Origin: Heligmosomoides polygyrus polygyrus
Lineage: Eukaryota; Nematoda; Chromadorea; Rhabditida; Heligmosomidae
DNA: 64,000 bases
Direction: 5' to 3'
NCBI GenBank assembly: GCA_947396885.1
Contig: OX377206.1
Span: 44,065,631 to 44,129,630, forward strand
Positions 60,935 through 63,271 of this stretch are shown one piece after another. Numbering within the stretch: the first letter of the stretch is position 1; each line of letters starts with the position of its first letter. The position numbers and the translations under genes are program-made. Under the pieces are notes generated by a model. It was not told where the DNA came from and did not search any database. It saw nothing but the letters and a program-made list of their open reading frames with translations.

Positions 60935-63227
60935 AGCGTCGGTGGGGTTCGACTCCGCCCGGGCGGGCCACGCTAGGCTAGCCGGCATCGGGTATGGTGA
61001 GCCATGCGGGGTCATAAGCGCATCCTAACGTCGAGCCCGCTAGGAATGCTTCCTAGCGTTGATAGTAAAAAAAGTGCAGAAAAGAGCAACCGGCTGTCAT
61101 TCTGCAGAATGGAGAGAGATTCGGTATTTGAGGCCAGATTCGTCAACAGATTGCCGGCCGGGAACGGTGTTATGTATCGCCAAAGCACCTGTCATGAGAT
61201 TCAGCAGCATCAGGTCTGGGGTGTTTTTCACCATTACCGACCGGTAGGCGGTTGATGAATCCGGTCCTGAGCTTCTCTGGCAGTGGGGTAATGGTCAAGG
61301 AAGGGCTGTAGACATAGAGGAAAATTGAACGCAAGAAATGCCATCTACGATGCAAAATAATATTAGGTTGTAACGAAATAAATGGCACTGAACCACTGTA
61401 AATTTAAACAGTTAATATCTCGGCTTGTAGGCAAGTTTATTAATCGAAATAAAAACCTTCTGATTCTACACATCTTTGCCAACGTGACACAAGCTTTTTT
61501 ATCCCAGTAGCATAAAAATCAGAAGTTCTGGAATTGACGAAATTTTCAAAGGTACTTTCGGCATCCTGCTGGTATTTGAATATTTTCCCTACCAAGAAGT
61601 CGCCAAGTTGCTTGAAGAAATGGTAGTCTGTTGGGGAGAGGTCGGGAGAAAACGGAGGATGTGGTAGAGTTTCAATGCTCAGCTCATTCAATTTCTGCAA
61701 CGTCATTCGTGCTACATGGGGGCGAGCATTGTCGTGCAGAAGGAGAACTCGCCTTCGGTTTACCAAGGCCGGCCGGATATCCTTCAACCTTTTCATCATT
61801 TCTTCAATTTCAATGCAGTACTTCTCTGCCGTGATGGATTCACCGGGACGGAGGAAGCTGTGGTAAATAATTCCCAGCGAACACCACCATACTGTCACCA
61901 TTACTTCCTATTGGTGCTATTCCGGCTTCGCAAAAACCTTGGGGCTCTTCATCGCTGTCCACCCACTGTGCCGATCGTCGCCTGTTGTAGTACATTATCC
62001 ATTTCTCGTCACAGGTTACGATGCGATCAAGGAATGGGTCCGTTTCTTTCCGTAGAAGCAGTGCGGACGAGATCTCATATCGTCGGTTTCTTTGCTCCTC
62101 AGACAGCTCGTGAGGCACCCACCTTTCCAGCTTTTTGGTCTTTCCAATTTTCTTCAGATGCCGGGCAGCTGTGTTGTAACTGACGCCAAGAACCTTCGCT
62201 ATCTCCCTGGTACCTTTGTGTGGGTCCTCCTCTACCACATCTCTCAGCTTGTCCTCATCAACATCACTATGCCTCCCACGACCTTCATGTTCTTCCAAGC
62301 TCTCATCTCCATTCCGGAACTTTTGATACCAACGATACGGTCCGAATTGTGGCACATCCTTGACCGAATGTGGCGTTGATCTTCTCGTCCGCCTCCTTAG
62401 CTGTAGTGCACAGCTTGAATTCATACAAGTAAATGCCTCGGATTACCCTTTTGTCCATCTACAAAAAAGTCAATAAAACTCTAAAGTTTTCCCACTTTTA
62501 CATAGAAAATTTGGCACTCACCGGTAGAGCAAAGTTTGCGCTTCTAAATGATATGCCACTTGTTACGGTTTGTTCTTGATCAAACGCGTAAAGACGCGCC
62601 AAAAAATGGCGCGAGCCAGTGCCATTTAATTCGTTACAACCTAATAGCAAAGAAGTGCAAAAAAAAGAGCCGGTTGTTATGCTGCACAGTGGAAAAAGAT
62701 TTATTATGGAGTCGTAGCTTTCCTGGTAGTGGTAAAAGTATGGCGGCAAACATAGAGGTAAATTGAAATAAAAAACGGCTTATGTGAGGCCAAATAGCAA
62801 AAAAAGGTACAGAAGGGAGCAACCGGTTACCATACTGCACAGTGGAAAAGGATTCAATTTCTGTAGTAGCAGCAACCCTGGTAGTGGGGGTAGTGGTAAA
62901 AGTATGGTTGTAAAAATAGTGGAAAGTTGCACCACACAGGAGAGCTGGGAAGGAGCACTGAGTTATGACCACTAGACACGTCCTGGGAAACCTCGTCATA
63001 TGGTAGGTGTTCTGTGGTGTTGGCGTATAGCCAATAGAGATCTCTTTCGAAATCACCCTACGTCAGGCAGTCGATGGCAGTCGATGGCAAACAACGGTAC
63101 TGGACAAATGTCAAGTGTTTTGGTGTTGGAAAACTGGCAACCGAACCTCAAACTTGGGTGATTAAACCGGCGAGGCTAGGCAGTATACGAAGTACGGATG
63201 GCTAACATCGGACAAAGAACCCTTTCT

Positions 63228-63271
<44 letters not shown>

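Larger units (their letters stand above)
61055..62930. repeat. ~140-bp tandem repeat units split by a mariner
   Basis: AGCAACCGG...GTCAT...TGCA.A.TGGA words start units at 61060 (diverged), 62645 and 62785. Shared words are GTGGTAAAAGTATGG and ACATAGAGG.AAATTGAA. The mariner at 61366-62641 interrupts the array between units. Confidence 0.55.
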
